Positions 43,022 through 51,629 of a stretch of 64,000 bases of DNA are shown in pieces. Origin of the DNA: Desulfobotulus mexicanus (lineage in GTDB: Bacteria; Desulfobacterota; Desulfobacteria; Desulfobacterales; ASO4-4); contig NZ_VDMB01000007.1 of the NCBI RefSeq assembly GCF_006175995.1, positions 83,999 through 147,998 on the forward strand. Direction: 5' to 3'. The notes under the pieces are model-generated. The model saw nothing but the letters and a program-made list of their open reading frames with translations. It was not told the DNA's origin and did no database searches. Positions within the stretch are counted from its first letter, which is position 1; every line of letters starts with the position of its first letter. The position numbers and the translations under genes were made by a program.

Positions 43022-44338
43022 TTACAGTGATTTTTTCAGATAAAGATCCCGACTGCGATCCTGCAGATAGGCCTTGTCCGCACCGGCGGCCTTTTCGTAC
43101 CACTCTTCTCCCTGTGCCTTGCAGGCAGGACAGGCATTCAAAGGTATATGCACGCCTATGATACGCCAGTCCCGGTCAGACTTGCTTTCAATGCGAAAAG
43201 ACCCGGCGCAGTCCGAGCAGGACCGGAGAATTTCCTTTTGCCCCTCATAGATGCCGTCCGTATCATACATAATGGAGCGGGATCTTTCATGGAATTCCTT
43301 TTTCCCGAATACCTTCTGTGAAAGTTCCGGACCTCTGCGGCTCCACTGATCCATCACCCGGTCACAAAGCTTGTGGATATACTGAAGGGTTTCCTTCGAT
43401 TCCTTAAGAACAGCGGGATTATAATCCGGCTCCAGCACATGGCTGTAATCAAGGCCCGCCATGGCAAGGATAATGCCAGCATTCACATAGGGAAGGGCCG
43501 CCTCAATGGAATACCCCCCTTCCAGCACGGCAATGTGGGGATTTAAAATCTCCGTCAGTTTTGCATAGCCTTGAGCCGTGAAATTCATGTTGGTTATGGG
43601 GTCTGTATAATGATTATCCTGACCTGCTGAGTTAATGATGAGGTCCGGCTTGAAATCATCGAGTATGGGCATCACCGCATTTTCAACTGTGTAAAGATAG
43701 CCCTCCTCCGAGGTGTGGGGCGGCAGGGGAATATTCACCGTATAGCCTGCGGCATTGGGTCCACCCAGCTCCTCCATGAAACCCGAACCCGGATACAGGG
43801 TACGGCCATCCTGATGCAGGGAAATAAACAGCACATCCGGATCATGCCAGTAAATATCCTGAGTGCCGTCTCCGTGGTGACAGTCCGTATCCACAATGGC
43901 AATGCGCTTAACACCCCACTGGCTGCGCAGATATTCCACCATGATAGCTTCAATGTTGATGTTGCAGAATCCCCTGCCCCCGTGCACCACCCGCATGGCA
44001 TGATGACCCGGCGGACGAACGAGGGCAAAACCCTTTTCTATGCGGCCTTCCATCAGCTCCCTTGCCATGGTTTTAGCCCCGCCTGCGGATACATAGTGGC
44101 TGCTGGTGGTAACCGTAGGCTCGTCCGGCACGCAGAAATGGGCCCTCTGTATATCCTGATCCGTCACGAGATCCGGCTTGAATTCCTGAATGCCATCAAT
44201 ATCCATGAGGCCTTCTTCAAAAATCTGATCCTGGGTATAAAGAAGACGCTCTTCCCGCTCCGGATGGCTAGGATCTATGGCCCAGTCAAAGGCTGGAAAA
44301 AAAACCAGTCCTATCTTGCTTTTTGCCTTCAGCATCAT
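43022..44338 (-). CDS. Histone-deacetylase-family hydrolase with C-terminal zinc ribbon
   Basis: Zinc-dependent deacylase fold (HDAC/AcuC/acetylpolyamine amidohydrolase). The 438-residue protein has RPPGHHAM (about 106-113), the charge relay and metal ligands in DTDCHHGDGTQDIYW (D/H near 155-160), and the LFISLHQDGR and PGSGF loops. Residues 374-406 hold C374, C377, C403 and C406 (CSDC...CPAC), a zinc-ribbon tail that is unusual for the family. The start overlaps the hydantoinase stop (ATGA). Substrate unknown: protein acyl-lysine, polyamine or another amide. Confidence 0.85.
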   Translation of the reverse strand: MMLKAKSKIGLVFFPAFDWAIDPSHPEREERLLYTQDQIFEEGLMDIDGIQEFKPDLVTDQDIQRAHFCVPDEPTVTTSSHYVSAGGAKTMARELMEGRIEKGFALVRPPGHHAMRVVHGGRGFCNINIEAIMVEYLRSQWGVKRIAIVDTDCHHGDGTQDIYWHDPDVLFISLHQDGRTLYPGSGFMEELGGPNAAGYTVNIPLPPHTSEEGYLYTVENAVMPILDDFKPDLIINSAGQDNHYTDPITNMNFTAQGYAKLTEILNPHIAVLEGGYSIEAALPYVNAGIILAMAGLDYSHVLEPDYNPAVLKESKETLQYIHKLCDRVMDQWSRRGPELSQKVFGKKEFHERSRSIMYDTDGIYEGQKEILRSCSDCAGSFRIESKSDRDWRIIGVHIPLNACPACKAQGEEWYEKAAGADKAYLQDRSRDLYLKKSL

Positions 44339-45999
44339 ACTATCCCCCCATTCCGGATCAGACCCGGCTTCACCTGAGCCCGGACCCTTATGTTTCTGCC
44401 AGCACGGCGGTAGCCCCGCATCATGGAAAACTCCTGAGCTTCCAGCACTTCCACCTCAAGCCCTTTTACATCCGCCCCCAGGCGCAAGGCCTTTTCCCGG
44501 ACCAGTTTTTTGGCAAGGGCGATGGCATCATCCATATTAAAGGCAATGGGTGCTTCAGCAGAATACCCTTCTTCCGGGGCCCGCACAAAACCCCGCTGGG
44601 TATCCGCAAGCACAGTCACGGCACAGGTGGTACGGGCAAGGGCCGCACCAATGGCATTGGCCACCCCCCAGTCCGGAACGGCACTGGATTCAAGACCGCA
44701 GGCCTCACCCAAACCGGGAGCCAGCACCGCGGCCGGGCCACCCATAACAAGCAGGGCTTCGGGCTTTACAACATAGCCTTCCAGCATTTCATGGAGGGTA
44801 TAAACTGGCCTTGCATTGATGCCATCCACCATGGAAAAGGCCGCATCCCGGATTTTTTCGCAAAGGCTTTTCAGCACAAAGCGGGAAACCGCCTCCGTTT
44901 CCATGCCAAGGTCCCTGCCAAGGGTTTCCATGCCCTTAAGGGCCGCTGCCCTGTCACCACCTTCAAAAAAACCGAGAACGGCCATGGCATCCGTGGGTGT
45001 GGGAACGGGTCCGCCAAGGCAGAGGGCAGGACCTTTTCTGTCCGGCCCGATGAGAAGCTCTTTTCCTTTAAGCTTAAGCTCTGAGTCTCCGCCCAGGCCG
45101 ATGCTCACACTTTTTAAAGCCCTGAAAAGGGTTTTCACGCCGCCCACTTCCGCACCCAGGGGCTCCAGCACAGGAACCTTATCTATGAGAACGGCCATAT
45201 CCGTGGTGGTGCCACCAATGTCCAGCACCAGTACATCTTTAGCGGAAGGGGCATGGGGAATGGCTCCCATCACACTGGCCGAAGGCCCGGAAAGTACCGT
45301 TTCTCCGGGACATTCCAATGCCGCATCCAGAGAAAAGGTGCCACCGTCCGCCTTAAGCACATGCACAGGCGCTATGATCCCCCTTGCCTGAAAAGCCTCC
45401 TTCACAGCCTTACTAAAGGAAGAAAAAGCATCATGAACCCCTGCATTCAGCCAGCAGGAAGCAATACGGCGGGGGAAATTCAGCACCCCGGAAAGCCTGT
45501 GACCGCAGAAAACCGTATCAAAAAGCCCCTTGGCCGCCTTTTCAATGACCTCTTCATGGGAAGGATTGCGAACGGAAAACTTGGTTACAAGACCAATAGC
45601 CCTGATACCCTTTTCCCTGATAAGGGCAAAAGCCTTTTTGACTGCTTCCTTATCCAGTGCAGCAATCTCTGCCCCCCTGTGATCCAGTGCGCCCTTTACC
45701 ACATGAAAGGAAGGGCCGATGGCGTGAAGTTCCGGATCCATTCCCGGCCCTGCGGCCACCACCATACCCACGGGTGTAAGGGTGTTACGGATAACGCTGT
45801 TGGTGGTAAGGGTGGTGGAGAGAACCACACGGGTAATTTTACCTGGGTCAATGTCACCCAGCACCCCGTCCACACCCCTGAGAACCGTATCCACAAGATT
45901 CTCCTGATCCGTAACCTCCTTGGTCCTTGCCAGAACCCCTTCCGGGCCCAGCAGTACCACATCCGTATGGGTACCGCCCACATCCAGTCCGATAATCAT
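44335..45999 (-). CDS. Hydantoinase/oxoprolinase (HyuA) family protein
   Basis: ATP-grasp-like/actin-fold hydrolase of the HyuA type, hydrolysing cyclic or linear amide bonds with ATP. The 554 residues start IIGLDVGGTHTDVVLL with the phosphate-binding GGTxTD motif; LVLDIGGTTTDMAVL at about 250 is the second, and GGPA occurs in the C-terminal half. Known relatives are N-methylhydantoinase A, 5-oxoprolinase and acetophenone/acetone carboxylase subunits. The HyuB partner is not adjacent, so it may be a stand-alone form. It is the first gene of the run with HDAC, epmA and marR. Confidence 0.82.
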   Translation of the reverse strand: MIIGLDVGGTHTDVVLLGPEGVLARTKEVTDQENLVDTVLRGVDGVLGDIDPGKITRVVLSTTLTTNSVIRNTLTPVGMVVAAGPGMDPELHAIGPSFHVVKGALDHRGAEIAALDKEAVKKAFALIREKGIRAIGLVTKFSVRNPSHEEVIEKAAKGLFDTVFCGHRLSGVLNFPRRIASCWLNAGVHDAFSSFSKAVKEAFQARGIIAPVHVLKADGGTFSLDAALECPGETVLSGPSASVMGAIPHAPSAKDVLVLDIGGTTTDMAVLIDKVPVLEPLGAEVGGVKTLFRALKSVSIGLGGDSELKLKGKELLIGPDRKGPALCLGGPVPTPTDAMAVLGFFEGGDRAAALKGMETLGRDLGMETEAVSRFVLKSLCEKIRDAAFSMVDGINARPVYTLHEMLEGYVVKPEALLVMGGPAAVLAPGLGEACGLESSAVPDWGVANAIGAALARTTCAVTVLADTQRGFVRAPEEGYSAEAPIAFNMDDAIALAKKLVREKALRLGADVKGLEVEVLEAQEFSMMRGYRRAGRNIRVRAQVKPGLIRNGGIV

Positions 46000-46712
46000 G
46001 GAACCTCCTTTGTTAAAAAGAGAGGAAAAACTGTCAGGATATCAAAAAAGCATCCATTCATATGAAAAATCAGGCTACCCAATATGGCCATGGCCTGTCA
46101 ATTCAGAGTCATCCGATACATGAAAAAACGTAACTGTTCAGCACAGTTTATTTTGAAAATACAATGCTGCAATTGCAGCAGTTTCGTATTATTGCAAGGC
46201 ACCTTGGCTATTTGCAGGTGACGTTGCAATCGTTTCGGATCAGAGCTTCGAAGGCCTGTGCGAAAGAAGCGGCAAACTGTCTGAGCCGCCACAAAGGCAG
46301 CGTGTCTAAGCCTGCCATGGTAATCAAAAAGATTATCCTGCCTGTGGCGGCGAGTTTTTGCCGCTTCCGCACAGGGCAAGAAGATCCCGAATAAGATTGC
46401 GTCACAGGCAAATAGCCTGGGTGCCTGTGCATCTGTCTGGCAGGTATCGTACTAAAAAAACTGTGCTGAACAATTACAAAAAAACATCCTTTTAAAAAAA
46501 TCCTTTCAGAACCGTATCAGCGAGACCCTGGACACCTTGGCATTCTTTTGCATACAAATTTTAAAATCCCTGCGTCCGACCCTTGTCAAGAAAGACTATT
46601 TGAACTATGCCTGAGAAGACAAAGGGATTTTCAAAAAGGGCAGATCCGTTTATCTGTCCCTAAAAATTCAACAACAAAGGGGCAAATGCCCCGCAACTTT
46701 CAGGAGATACCC
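46000..46712. other. Intergenic region with foldback copy C
   Basis: Region upstream of hyuA (minus) and of the enoyl-CoA hydratase (plus). It contains the foldback element at 46130-46477 and a 235-nt leader before the hydratase ATG. An in-frame open stretch back to 46548 exists but has no family support. Confidence 0.6.
46130..46477. repeat. 348-bp foldback element (copy C)
   Basis: Terminal inverted repeats are GTAACTGTTCAGCACAGTTT (46130-46149) and AAACTGTGCTGAACAATTAC (46458-46477), one mismatch. Nested arms pair in order: 46206-46215 with 46408-46417 (GGCTATTTGC/GCAAATAGCC), 46255-46262 with 46368-46375 (CCTGTGCG/CGCACAGG), 46267-46278 with 46353-46366, and 46285-46293 with 46343-46351 (GCCGCCACA/TGTGGCGGC), ending in an apical loop near 46318-46337. 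So the DNA, or its RNA, can form one long hairpin. Length equals copy B. No transposase. Family unknown to me. Confidence 0.88.
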
Positions 46713-47435
46713 ATGGCCATTGTTGAGTGGGAAAAAGACGAGTCCGTTGCCATCATCCGCATGAACAGCGGTGAAAACCGCCACAATCTTGAATTCGGCA
46801 AGGCAATGTGTGCTGCCATTGATGAAGCCCTTGCGGATGCGGAAGTAAAAGCCATTGTTCTTACAGGAAATGATGGCAAAAACTTCAGCCAGGGCGTGGA
46901 CATTGAGTGGATGTTCGGCAGACAGAATGAACAGGATTATCAGGCCATGAAAGATTTCATGTACAAAATGAATGAGGTCTTTGCCAAACTTCTCACCGTT
47001 CCCGTACCCACCATTGCCGCCATCAGCGGCCATGCCTTTGGTAACGGAGCCATCCTTAGCTGTGCCTGTGACTTCCGCTTCATGCGTGCCGACCGGGGAT
47101 ATTTCTGCTTCCCGGAAGTGGATCTGGGCATTCCATTTTTGCCCGGCATGATCGCCTTCTGCAAAAAATCCGTACCCTACTACAAATTCAACGAAATGAA
47201 ACTCACGGGCAAGCGGGCAGGTGCTGCTGAGCTGGAAGCAGATCATGTGATCTCCAAGGCCTGCGACAATCTGGAAAGCCTTATGACTGAATCCGTGGCC
47301 TTTGCCAAAACCTTCCACAAAAAGCGGGGCATCTTTGGCGAGCATAAAAAACGCCTGCACAAAGAAATCATTGAAATCATGGATGTTGAAGACAAGCCTG
47401 TGATTGAATCTCTGGCCCTCTTCATTGCGGACTGA
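46713..47435 (+). CDS. Enoyl-CoA hydratase/isomerase family protein
   Basis: Crotonase-fold enzyme of 240 residues, acting on CoA thioesters. Oxyanion-hole parts appear as NGKNFSQGVDIEW-type segment (GNDGKNFSQGVDIEWMFG) and IAAISGHAFGNGAILSCACDFRFM. One position of the usual catalytic pair E...E is met by E in CFPEVDLGIPF. ATG 46713 (MAIVEWEKDESVAII) follows CAGGAG; the longer frame from 46548 is not supported. It stands alone. Sub-specificity (hydratase, isomerase or other) is undecided. Confidence 0.8.
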   Translation: MAIVEWEKDESVAIIRMNSGENRHNLEFGKAMCAAIDEALADAEVKAIVLTGNDGKNFSQGVDIEWMFGRQNEQDYQAMKDFMYKMNEVFAKLLTVPVPTIAAISGHAFGNGAILSCACDFRFMRADRGYFCFPEVDLGIPFLPGMIAFCKKSVPYYKFNEMKLTGKRAGAAELEADHVISKACDNLESLMTESVAFAKTFHKKRGIFGEHKKRLHKEIIEIMDVEDKPVIESLALFIAD

Positions 47436-47451
47436 TTCGGTATAATAAAAT

Positions 47452-47492
47452 AAAACGGACATCACGAAAAACACTTGCGGTGTCCGTTTTTT
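47452..47492. terminator. Bidirectional terminator between the hydratase and mutL
   Basis: AAACGGACA and TGTCCGTTT form the stem, with T-runs on both strands. It serves the plus-strand hydratase gene and the minus-strand mutL, whose stop overlaps the structure. Confidence 0.8.
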
Positions 47493-49464
47493 ATCCCACC
47501 CTGCCAAAACTTTTTTCCAGAAAGCGTTTTTCCCACTGGATCCAGATGGGTCTGCCGTGGGGACACCGGGAAGGCTGGGCACAGGCATCCAGTTCATGGA
47601 AAAGATGACGGATCTCTTCGGGCTTCAGTGCCTGATTGGCCCGGATGGCCGAATGACAGGCCATGAGAATCAGGCACTGATCCACTGCTTCCACATAGCT
47701 TTCTGTATGCCCCTCCGCCACCATCTCTGCAACCGTATCCGCAAACACCTGACCCAGATCCCCGTGGGAGAGAAGGTCAGGAACCGCTTTGATCACAAAG
47801 GAATTACCACCAAAGGGCTCCACATATAACCCCAGAGCCTCCATTAACGGCAGCAGCTCCCAGGCCAGATCCGTTTCACGGAAACCAAGCTCCACCACCT
47901 GGGGAATCAAAAGCTGCTGGGAAAGACCTTTGCCCTTTTCATGGCGTCGTCTCAAGGCTTCATAGCGCACCCGCTCATGGGCCGCATGCTGATCCACCAT
48001 TACCAGCCCAGCGTCGGACTCACAGAGAATATAGGTATTATGGAGCTGACCTATAATCTTCAGTTCCGAATAAAATTCCTTTTTCTCCCAAAGTCTTCCC
48101 TGCGGGTCCTGTGCAGAAAAAACACCGGGACTGCCCCCTTGACCGGAAAACCGGGGCCTTTCCTGCCGGATTTCACCTGCCTCTTCCCTCTGTTCTTCCT
48201 TCCCGGAAAACATGGCTTCCGGAGAAAATGCATGGCCCGGATCTCCAGATTCTGCGGACTCCCTCACTATTTCACCGGCCAAAGGGGCTGCCTCTGCAGA
48301 AAAAGAAGATGCAGACCCTGCCCCATCCTTAAGATCATTTCCTGACACATTCTCTCCGGAAAGTGGGCCGAGACCTTCACCATGCCTTGAAGAAACAGCG
48401 CCGTGGGTGGCAACAATATTCCTGACTTCTTCCAGACTCTCCCTGCGAGAGACTGAAGAAACCTGCCATTTACGATTGTCCTCCCCCGTCAGTGCCAAAG
48501 CCACACCATCCCGCACGGCAGCCCACACCGCCCTGCCGTCGGCAAACCTCACCTCATGCTTGGTGGGATGCACATTCACGTCCACCCGGTCAGGATCCAC
48601 ATCCAAAAATAAAATGGCCACAGGGTAGCGGCCCGTCATCATCCGGCCCTTATACCCCTCAAAAAGGGCCTTATATACAGACCTGTCCCGGACATGACGG
48701 CCATTCACATAAAGATAGATCCGCTGGGTAGTACTTCGGGAAATATCCGGGGATGCCACCCAGCCACTTACCCTGATTCCAGCCCCCCGATGCTCCACTG
48801 GGAAAAGATGGTTTTCCACTTCCTTTCCCAGCACATCCACGGCCCGGACAAAGGCATCACCTCCGGCAAGATGCCTCAGCACACGGCCATTGTGAAGAAG
48901 CCGGAACTGCACATCTGGAAAACCCAGAGAAACGGAAAGCAGAATATCGGCTATGTGCCCCATCTCCGTATTTTCCGTTTTCAGAAATTTTCTGCGGGCA
49001 GGAACATTGAAAAAAAGATTTTTTACGGAAATAACAGTACCCGGTGCAGCACCCGTTTCCGTAACATCCAGAATCCGCCCTCCTTCCACCACTATGCGCA
49101 CACCGGAAGGAGCGTCCTGCTCCCGGCTGACAAGCTCAAAACGGGAAACGGAAGCCATACTTGGCAAAGCTTCACCCCGAAATCCTAAGGTTCGGATGGA
49201 AAAAAGATCCGCATCGGTTAAAAGCTTGCTTGTGGCATAACGCTCAAGGGACAACATGGCATCATCTGCTCCCATGCCATGACCATTGTCGGACACCCGG
49301 ATACCCGCAAGCCCGCCCCTTTCTATGGCTACCTCAATGCTGGTGCTGCCCGCATCCAGGCTGTTTTCCACAAGCTCCTTCACAACGGAAGCCGGACGCT
49401 CCACCACCTCGCCTGCGGCAATTTTGTTGGAAAGAATGTCAGGCAATACTCGGATCTTGGACAT
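47491..49464 (-). CDS. mutL: DNA mismatch repair protein MutL
   Basis: Mismatch repair ATPase/endonuclease of 657 residues. The N-terminal GHKL ATPase reads IRVLPDILSNKIAAGEVVERPASVVKELVENSLDAG with DNGHG and GFRGEAL. The C-terminus carries the endonuclease motif DQHAAHERVRYE (DQHAx2Ex4E), ACHSAIRAN and CPHGRPI, so this MutL nicks DNA itself, as in bacteria without MutH. Between them is a linker of low complexity (about 360-460). ATG 49464 (MSKIRVL) replaces a longer in-frame start at 49566. It follows a small gene and gatA in the same direction. Confidence 0.96.
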   Translation of the reverse strand: MSKIRVLPDILSNKIAAGEVVERPASVVKELVENSLDAGSTSIEVAIERGGLAGIRVSDNGHGMGADDAMLSLERYATSKLLTDADLFSIRTLGFRGEALPSMASVSRFELVSREQDAPSGVRIVVEGGRILDVTETGAAPGTVISVKNLFFNVPARRKFLKTENTEMGHIADILLSVSLGFPDVQFRLLHNGRVLRHLAGGDAFVRAVDVLGKEVENHLFPVEHRGAGIRVSGWVASPDISRSTTQRIYLYVNGRHVRDRSVYKALFEGYKGRMMTGRYPVAILFLDVDPDRVDVNVHPTKHEVRFADGRAVWAAVRDGVALALTGEDNRKWQVSSVSRRESLEEVRNIVATHGAVSSRHGEGLGPLSGENVSGNDLKDGAGSASSFSAEAAPLAGEIVRESAESGDPGHAFSPEAMFSGKEEQREEAGEIRQERPRFSGQGGSPGVFSAQDPQGRLWEKKEFYSELKIIGQLHNTYILCESDAGLVMVDQHAAHERVRYEALRRRHEKGKGLSQQLLIPQVVELGFRETDLAWELLPLMEALGLYVEPFGGNSFVIKAVPDLLSHGDLGQVFADTVAEMVAEGHTESYVEAVDQCLILMACHSAIRANQALKPEEIRHLFHELDACAQPSRCPHGRPIWIQWEKRFLEKSFGRVG

Positions 49465-49513
49465 AAAATTCCCATAAAAAAAGGAAGACACCAGGGCCTT
49501 CCTTTCATTGACT

Positions 49514-49723
49514 TCAGATATCGAAACAGGCTGGTTTTGCCCCTTCGCTCTTTGCCTTATGCACAAGCCTCAGCAGAAATTCCGCCTCAAAGGGAGAAAG
49601 ATCAAATCTCTGGGCCGCCATCATGACAAGTTTACCCGCCGAATCCCCGCTTTGGCTCCCCTGTTCTCCGGCAATCCATTCACAGGCCCGTTTGATGGCA
49701 GGACTTGCTGCCACAGTACTCAC
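49514..49723 (-). CDS. Small hypothetical protein
   Basis: A 69-residue frame starting at GTG 49723, whose GTGA overlaps the gatA stop, the usual sign of translational coupling. It ends 49 nt before mutL. The sequence (SPAIKRACEWIAGEQ, then AAQRFDLSPFEAEFLLRLVHKAKSEGAKP) looks like two helices, without a recognised family. Operon position between gatA and mutL supports it being real. Confidence 0.5.
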   Translation of the reverse strand: MSTVAASPAIKRACEWIAGEQGSQSGDSAGKLVMMAAQRFDLSPFEAEFLLRLVHKAKSEGAKPACFDI

Positions 49724-51201
49724 AAGTCCGGACCTGCTGCAGGAGCTGCAAGCCCTCTGTCCCATGCGGCTTCCTTTTCATAGGCATATGCTGCCTTTAA
49801 AAGACTGCCCTCATCAAAGGGTTTGCCGAGAAGCTGAAGACCCATGGGGAGGCCCTTTTCCGTAAAACCACAGGGAACGGACATGCCGGGAATTCCTGCA
49901 AGGTTTGCTGAAAGGGTGAAAATATCGGCGAGATACATGGTAAGAGGATCATCCACAATCTCACCCAGCCCAAAGGCCGGAGCCGGTGTTACAGGGGCTG
50001 CAATCAAATCACACCCTGCAAAGGCATCCGTAAAATCCTTTGCAATGAGGGCACGCACCTTCAGGGCCTTGTTGTAATAAGCATCATAGTATCCCGAAGA
50101 CAGGGCATAGGTGCCGATGAGGATGCGGCGTCTGACTTCCTCCCCAAAACCTTCGGAACGGGATTTTTCGTAAAGCTCCAGAAGATTGGCCGCTTCAGGG
50201 GTCCTGTAACCATAGCGGATACCATCGAACCGGGCCAGGTTGGTACTGGCCTCACTGGACGCCACCACATAATAGGCCGCCACCGCATAGGCCATGTGGG
50301 GAAGGCGAACTTCTACTGTTTTTGCTCCGCAGGCTTCCAGCACACGCACCGCTTCTCCGATGGCCGAACGGATTTCAGGTTTTACACCTTCGGCACCATG
50401 GTACTCCACGGGAAGTCCAATGGTAAGCCCCTTAAGATCCCTTGACAGAAGAGATCTATAATCCGGAACCGCTACATTGACAGAAGTGCTGTCTTTGGGA
50501 TCATAGCCTGCAATAGCCTGAAGAAGCATGGCACAGTCTTCAACACTCCTTGCCATGGGTCCCACCTGATCCAGGGAAGAGGCAAAGGCTACTACGCCAT
50601 AGCGGGATACCCGGCCATAGGTCGGCTTCAGACCCACCACACCGCAATGGGCCGCAGGCTGGCGGATGGAACCTCCCGTATCCGTTCCCAGAGATCCCAA
50701 ACAAAGCCCTGCGGCCACGGCAGCAGCACTGCCACCGGATGAACCGCCGGGAATATGGGACAGGTTCCATGGATTTTTTACGGGTCCGAACCAGGAAGTC
50801 TCGCTGGAAGACCCCATGGCAAACTCATCCATATTAAGCTTACCCGTCATCACAGCACCTGCGGCATTAAGTTTTTCCGCAACTGTAGCGTTATAGGGAG
50901 GAACAAAATTTTCCAGCATACGGGAAGCACAGGTAGTAGCTATACCCTTTGTAAGGATCAGATCCTTAAGACCCAGAGGAATTCCCGTCAAAGCTCCGGC
51001 TTCGCCTTTACGGATCCTTTCATCGGCAAGACGTGCCTCTGCCATGGCCGACTCCTGTGCCACTGTAATATAACTGTTTATCAGGGGATCAATTTCAGAA
51101 ATGGCATCCAGTGTCTGCCGGGTCAGTTCTTCGGCTGTAAAATCTCCGGCATCCAGATGCTTTCGTGCTTCGTGTATATAAAGGCCCTTGGTGAGGCTCA
51201 T
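49720..51201 (-). CDS. gatA: Aspartyl/glutamyl-tRNA amidotransferase subunit A
   Basis: Glutaminase subunit of the GatCAB tRNA-dependent amidotransferase. The 493-residue amidase-signature protein shows GIPLGLKDLILTKGIATTCASRML (catalytic Lys), TGKLNMDEFAMGSS and the serine-rich GGSSGGSAAAVAAG motif with the cis-Ser/Ser pair. GatC is encoded 46 nt upstream, as in many bacteria; GatB is not in the window. Because GlnRS is also present, Asn-tRNA formation is the likely main role. Confidence 0.95.
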   Translation of the reverse strand: MSLTKGLYIHEARKHLDAGDFTAEELTRQTLDAISEIDPLINSYITVAQESAMAEARLADERIRKGEAGALTGIPLGLKDLILTKGIATTCASRMLENFVPPYNATVAEKLNAAGAVMTGKLNMDEFAMGSSSETSWFGPVKNPWNLSHIPGGSSGGSAAAVAAGLCLGSLGTDTGGSIRQPAAHCGVVGLKPTYGRVSRYGVVAFASSLDQVGPMARSVEDCAMLLQAIAGYDPKDSTSVNVAVPDYRSLLSRDLKGLTIGLPVEYHGAEGVKPEIRSAIGEAVRVLEACGAKTVEVRLPHMAYAVAAYYVVASSEASTNLARFDGIRYGYRTPEAANLLELYEKSRSEGFGEEVRRRILIGTYALSSGYYDAYYNKALKVRALIAKDFTDAFAGCDLIAAPVTPAPAFGLGEIVDDPLTMYLADIFTLSANLAGIPGMSVPCGFTEKGLPMGLQLLGKPFDEGSLLKAAYAYEKEAAWDRGLAAPAAGPDL

Positions 51202-51247
51202 ATTTTTCTCCTTATGGAAAGGGTTGTGCCTTTTCTATCATCTGGAC

Positions 51248-51535
51248 TCAGCCCACAATTTTCGGAACCAGAAAATGTCCGTCTTCTTTTTCCTCTGTAC
51301 CGGACAGAGCAAGATCCACACCAAGATGTTCACCGACCTTGTCCTCCCGCATGGCATTGACCAGATGAACGGCATGGGACATGGGAGCCACACCTTCCGT
51401 ATCCACTTCCTTCAGGGTGTCCACATAGGCCAGAATGGTCCCAAGCTGGGTGGACATACGCTCCATCTCCCCTTCTTCCATATGCAGACGGGCAAGGCCT
51501 GCCACATGTAAAATTTCTTCCTTTGAAATTTTCAT
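51248..51535 (-). CDS. gatC: Aspartyl/glutamyl-tRNA amidotransferase subunit C
   Basis: A 95-residue stabilising subunit of GatCAB. The pattern MKISKEEILHVAGLARLHMEEGEMERMSTQLGTILAYVDTLKEVDTEGVAPMSH matches GatC. ATG 51535 has a GGA-rich site upstream (AGAATCCTGATG context, moderate), and is preferred over a longer in-frame start at 51577. It is upstream of gatA. Confidence 0.93.
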   Translation of the reverse strand: MKISKEEILHVAGLARLHMEEGEMERMSTQLGTILAYVDTLKEVDTEGVAPMSHAVHLVNAMREDKVGEHLGVDLALSGTEEKEDGHFLVPKIVG

Positions 51536-51629
51536 CAGGATTCTTTCCCCAAAAAATATCATTGTTTGATCACACATCTAAAAAAACTGATCCACAAATG
51601 AGCAGAAAAACGGACAAGGCGCTTAACCC

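Noticed and set aside
46130..46150. Target-site duplication of A-rich bases around foldback copy C
   Set aside because: Both flanks are runs of A followed by C, but copy B shows no comparable duplication, so low-complexity coincidence is likely.
46548..46712. N-terminal extension of the enoyl-CoA hydratase by 55 codons
   Set aside because: The segment has no similarity to the crotonase family, while ATG 46713 has a good ribosome binding site and the family start.
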